From Patescibacteria group bacterium UBA910 (GTDB lineage: Bacteria > Patescibacteriota > Minisyncoccia > Phycocordibacterales > DATDWN01), in the NCBI GenBank assembly GCA_002294445.1, contig DBEI01000059.1, forward strand, positions 1-8,015: 8,015 bases of DNA, in the 5' to 3' direction. Shown here piece after piece: positions 6,477 to 8,015 of the stretch. Position numbers and translations under genes: made by a program. The notes beneath the pieces are model-generated. The model did not search any database, was not told the origin of the DNA, and saw only the letters and a list, made by a program, of their open reading frames with translations. How positions within the stretch are numbered: position 1 is the first letter of the stretch; every line of letters starts with the position of its first letter.

Positions 6477-6482
6477 ACAGAT

Positions 6483-7307
6483 ATGGATATTTTTATTACT
6501 AAAGCAGATGGTACACGAGAAAAGTTCGATGTGGCTAAACTTCAAAGCTCTTTGAAGCGAGCAGGTGCCAATTCTAAAGTAGCTCAAGATATTATTGATA
6601 CTATACAAGAAAAGCTTGTCGATGGTATTACAACAAAAGAAATATACCATCAAGCATTTGCATTGCTTAAAAAAGAAGAGAAACCTGTTGCTCTCAAATA
6701 TTCACTTAAACGAGCAATCATGGAACTTGGTCCATCAGGATTTCCATTTGAAAAATTCATCGCAGAGATTTTTAAATTTCAAGGATACACTGCAGAAACG
6801 GGGAAAATTGTTCGTGGATTTTGTGTTGAACATGAGGTGGATGTGGTTGCGTGGAATAAAGAAAAGCTCATCATGTGTGAAGCAAAATTTCACAATGATC
6901 CCGGTATGAAATCTGACCTTAAAGTGGCGTTGTATGTAAAGGCTCGTTTTGATGATTTGCGAAAGATGACGTACAAATATGGCAAGGAGAGAAAACTCGA
7001 TGAGGGCTGGCTTATTACTAACACAAAATTTTCTTCAACTGCGATAGAATATGGCTCATGTCAGGGAGGTTTGATTATGGTTGGGTGGAATTATCCTCCA
7101 CGTGGAAACTTGCACGATTTGGTACTTGAAGCAAAACTTCATCCAGTGACATGTCTCACGTCACTTACGGGACGAGAAAAGAAGTTTTTACTTCAGCAGG
7201 GGTTGGTGCTTTGTAAATCAATTATTGAAAACCCAGGCCTCCTTCCACTTATGGGATTATCTCCAGTAAAAGCAAAAAAAGTATTAGAGGAAATAGAGAT
7301 GTTATAG
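6483..7307 (+). CDS. ATP-cone domain fused to PD-(D/E)xK (Mrr-like) nuclease domain
   Basis: A 274-residue protein. Residues 1-88 form an ATP-cone (FITKADGTREKFDVAKL at 4-20, then ITTKEIYHQA), the ATP/dATP-binding regulatory module of ribonucleotide reductases and NrdR. Residues about 89-215 look like an Mrr-type restriction-endonuclease fold: FEKFIAEIFKFQGY (89-102) with an early Glu, HEVDVVAW (117-124) with D120, and CEAKFHN (132-138) giving the E133-x-K135 catalytic pair. All core residues are present, so it is probably active. The end (LLPLMGLSPVKAKKVLEEI, 253-271) resembles a helix-hairpin-helix DNA-binding element. The frame is open back to a GTG at 6429, inside the terminator, so ATG 6483 is the likely start. 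No methylase or other restriction partner is adjacent. A nucleotide-gated DNA nuclease in defence or repair is inferred. Confidence 0.85.
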   Translation: MDIFITKADGTREKFDVAKLQSSLKRAGANSKVAQDIIDTIQEKLVDGITTKEIYHQAFALLKKEEKPVALKYSLKRAIMELGPSGFPFEKFIAEIFKFQGYTAETGKIVRGFCVEHEVDVVAWNKEKLIMCEAKFHNDPGMKSDLKVALYVKARFDDLRKMTYKYGKERKLDEGWLITNTKFSSTAIEYGSCQGGLIMVGWNYPPRGNLHDLVLEAKLHPVTCLTSLTGREKKFLLQQGLVLCKSIIENPGLLPLMGLSPVKAKKVLEEIEML

Positions 7308-7308
7308 A

Positions 7309-7332
7309 AAAGCACCCCGGTAGGGGTGCTTT
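7309..7332. terminator. Hairpin terminator shared by convergent nuclease and ABC transporter genes
   Basis: AAAGCACCCC (7309-7318) and GGGGTGCTTT (7323-7332) form a perfect 10-base stem with loop GGTA, starting 2 bases after the nuclease stop codon. The minus-strand transporter gene ends at 7351, so its transcript also runs into this hairpin (reading TGCTTTTCTAT at its far side). Confidence 0.85.
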
Positions 7333-7350
7333 GAGTGTGGTCTACCTTGG

Positions 7351-8015
7351 TTAGGTAGAGATTTTTTGTCTTTCGACGAGTTCTGTATATAAACCAGATG
7401 CCCGTAAAAGTTCACGGTGAGTTCCTTGAGCTGTGATTGATCCATCGTCGAGAACAAAAATCTGGTCTGCATTTTGAATCGTCGAAAGGCGATGAGCAAT
7501 GATGATCGTGGTACGACCTTCACTTGCTTTTGCAATTGCTCTCTGTACTTCAGCCTCTGTGATACCATCCAGAGAAGCAGTAGCTTCATCGAGGATCAAT
7601 ATCTTGGGGTTTGTGGCGAGAGCTCTTGCGATCGCAAGACGCTGGCGTTCTCCTCCGGAAAGTCTTTTGCCATCTTGTCCTACTTTATGATCAAGACCAT
7701 CGGTAAACGTCTTGGCATTTAGCTCAGCAAGATTACAGAGCATTATGATTTCATCGTCGGATAAGTGTCTATGTGTGCCCATTTGGACATTTTCTCTCAC
7801 GCTCATATCGAGCATAAGTGTCGACTGATCGACCACTGCAATCTGTTTGTAGAATTCATGAAGAGAGAGGTCTCTCAAATCATGACCGTCGATCGTAACC
7901 CTACCACAAGTTGGATCGTATCCCCGCAAGAGCAGTGTCATCAGTGTTGATTTTCCTGAGCCCGTCCTCCCAACAATAGCTATGGTCTGTCCAGCATTGA
8001 TACGAATGTTGATGT
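7351..8015 (-). CDS. ABC exporter ATPase domain (ABCB/MsbA-like), C-terminal part, 5' end outside window
   Basis: The nucleotide-binding domain of an ABC exporter, about 220 residues visible and open at the right edge; the ATG at 7941 is internal. In order: GQTIAIVGRTGSGKST (Walker A), VVDQSTLMLDMSVRENV (Q-loop; the usual Pro before Gln is Asp), LSGGERQRLAIARAL (signature), KILILDEATASLD (Walker B with catalytic Glu), and AHRLST (H-loop). All ATPase motifs are intact. The short tail (GLYTELVERQKIST) is typical of half-transporters with an N-terminal membrane domain fused to this ATPase, which should lie beyond the window. Substrate cannot be told; multidrug, lipid or peptide export are options. 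Confidence 0.93.
   Translation of the reverse strand, partial: INIRINAGQTIAIVGRTGSGKSTLMTLLLRGYDPTCGRVTIDGHDLRDLSLHEFYKQIAVVDQSTLMLDMSVRENVQMGTHRHLSDDEIIMLCNLAELNAKTFTDGLDHKVGQDGKRLSGGERQRLAIARALATNPKILILDEATASLDGITEAEVQRAIAKASEGRTTIIIAHRLSTIQNADQIFVLDDGSITAQGTHRELLRASGLYTELVERQKIST

Noticed and set aside
6429..6482. GTG at 6429 as start for the ATP-cone protein
   Set aside because: It lies in the terminator hairpin, and the ATP-cone normally begins a few residues before the ITKADG-type strand, matching ATG 6483.
6276..6653. Minus-strand frame spanning the mnmA end and nuclease start
   Set aside because: It crosses a strong terminator hairpin and two confident plus-strand genes; its composition is low-complexity.
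7341..7359. TCTACC/GGTAGA small inverted repeat at the ABC gene stop codon
   Set aside because: Only 6 base pairs with a 7-base loop and no U-tract; the stronger hairpin at 7309-7332 already explains termination.
1..8015. tRNA or rRNA genes, CRISPR arrays, insertion sequences, prophage
   Set aside because: No cloverleaf with a GTTCGA-type T-loop, no regularly spaced repeats, no transposase, integrase or phage motifs were found on either strand.

Overview
The window looks like a piece of chromosome from a Patescibacteria (Candidate Phyla Radiation) bacterium, most likely of the Parcubacteria lineage. The reasons are a modest G+C content, compact gene spacing, start codons without Shine-Dalgarno sequences, a LeuRS without the leucine-specific insertion, and two protein types I associate with that group: a sigma-region-4/HARE regulator and a membrane protein resembling the non-ATPase half of CPR VirB4/HerA-like proteins. 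The placement rests on remembered family features, not on a search. TGG encodes Trp and genes end in TAA, TAG or TGA, so nothing suggests recoded stops.

Layout, left to right. (1) The 3' half of leuS, open at the left edge, ends at 1290. (2) A promoter-like sequence precedes a 345-residue protein with sigma-70 region 4 at the N terminus and HARE/winged-helix domains at the C terminus (1389-2426). (3) A 208-base gap holds an imperfect palindromic element of about 95 bases and a very strong hairpin terminator. (4) The VirB4-N-like membrane protein gene (2635-3870) is followed after 5 bases by mltG (3876-4892), apparently one transcript. (5) A hairpin separates mltG from a convergent small gene of unknown function on the minus strand (4930-5277). 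(6) The divergent mnmA gene (5319-6404) ends at a long perfect hairpin. (7) A gene for an ATP-cone fused to a PD-(D/E)xK nuclease (6483-7307) faces, across another hairpin, the 3' end of an ABC exporter gene on the minus strand (7351 to the right edge).

The functions are mixed: translation (LeuRS, MnmA), transcription control (sigma4-HARE), envelope (MltG, VirB4-N-like protein, ABC exporter) and a putative nucleotide-sensing nuclease. The main regulatory theme is that three plus-strand genes (2635, 5319, 6483) have a -10-like hexamer only about 5-11 bases before the ATG and no ribosome binding site. This suggests leaderless or nearly leaderless mRNAs. In two of these cases the upstream terminator hairpin sits directly against, or overlaps, the next gene's promoter.

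The best candidates for less-described biology are the ATP-cone nuclease, the sigma4-HARE protein, the stand-alone VirB4-N-like protein coupled to mltG, and the structured element at 2438-2538.
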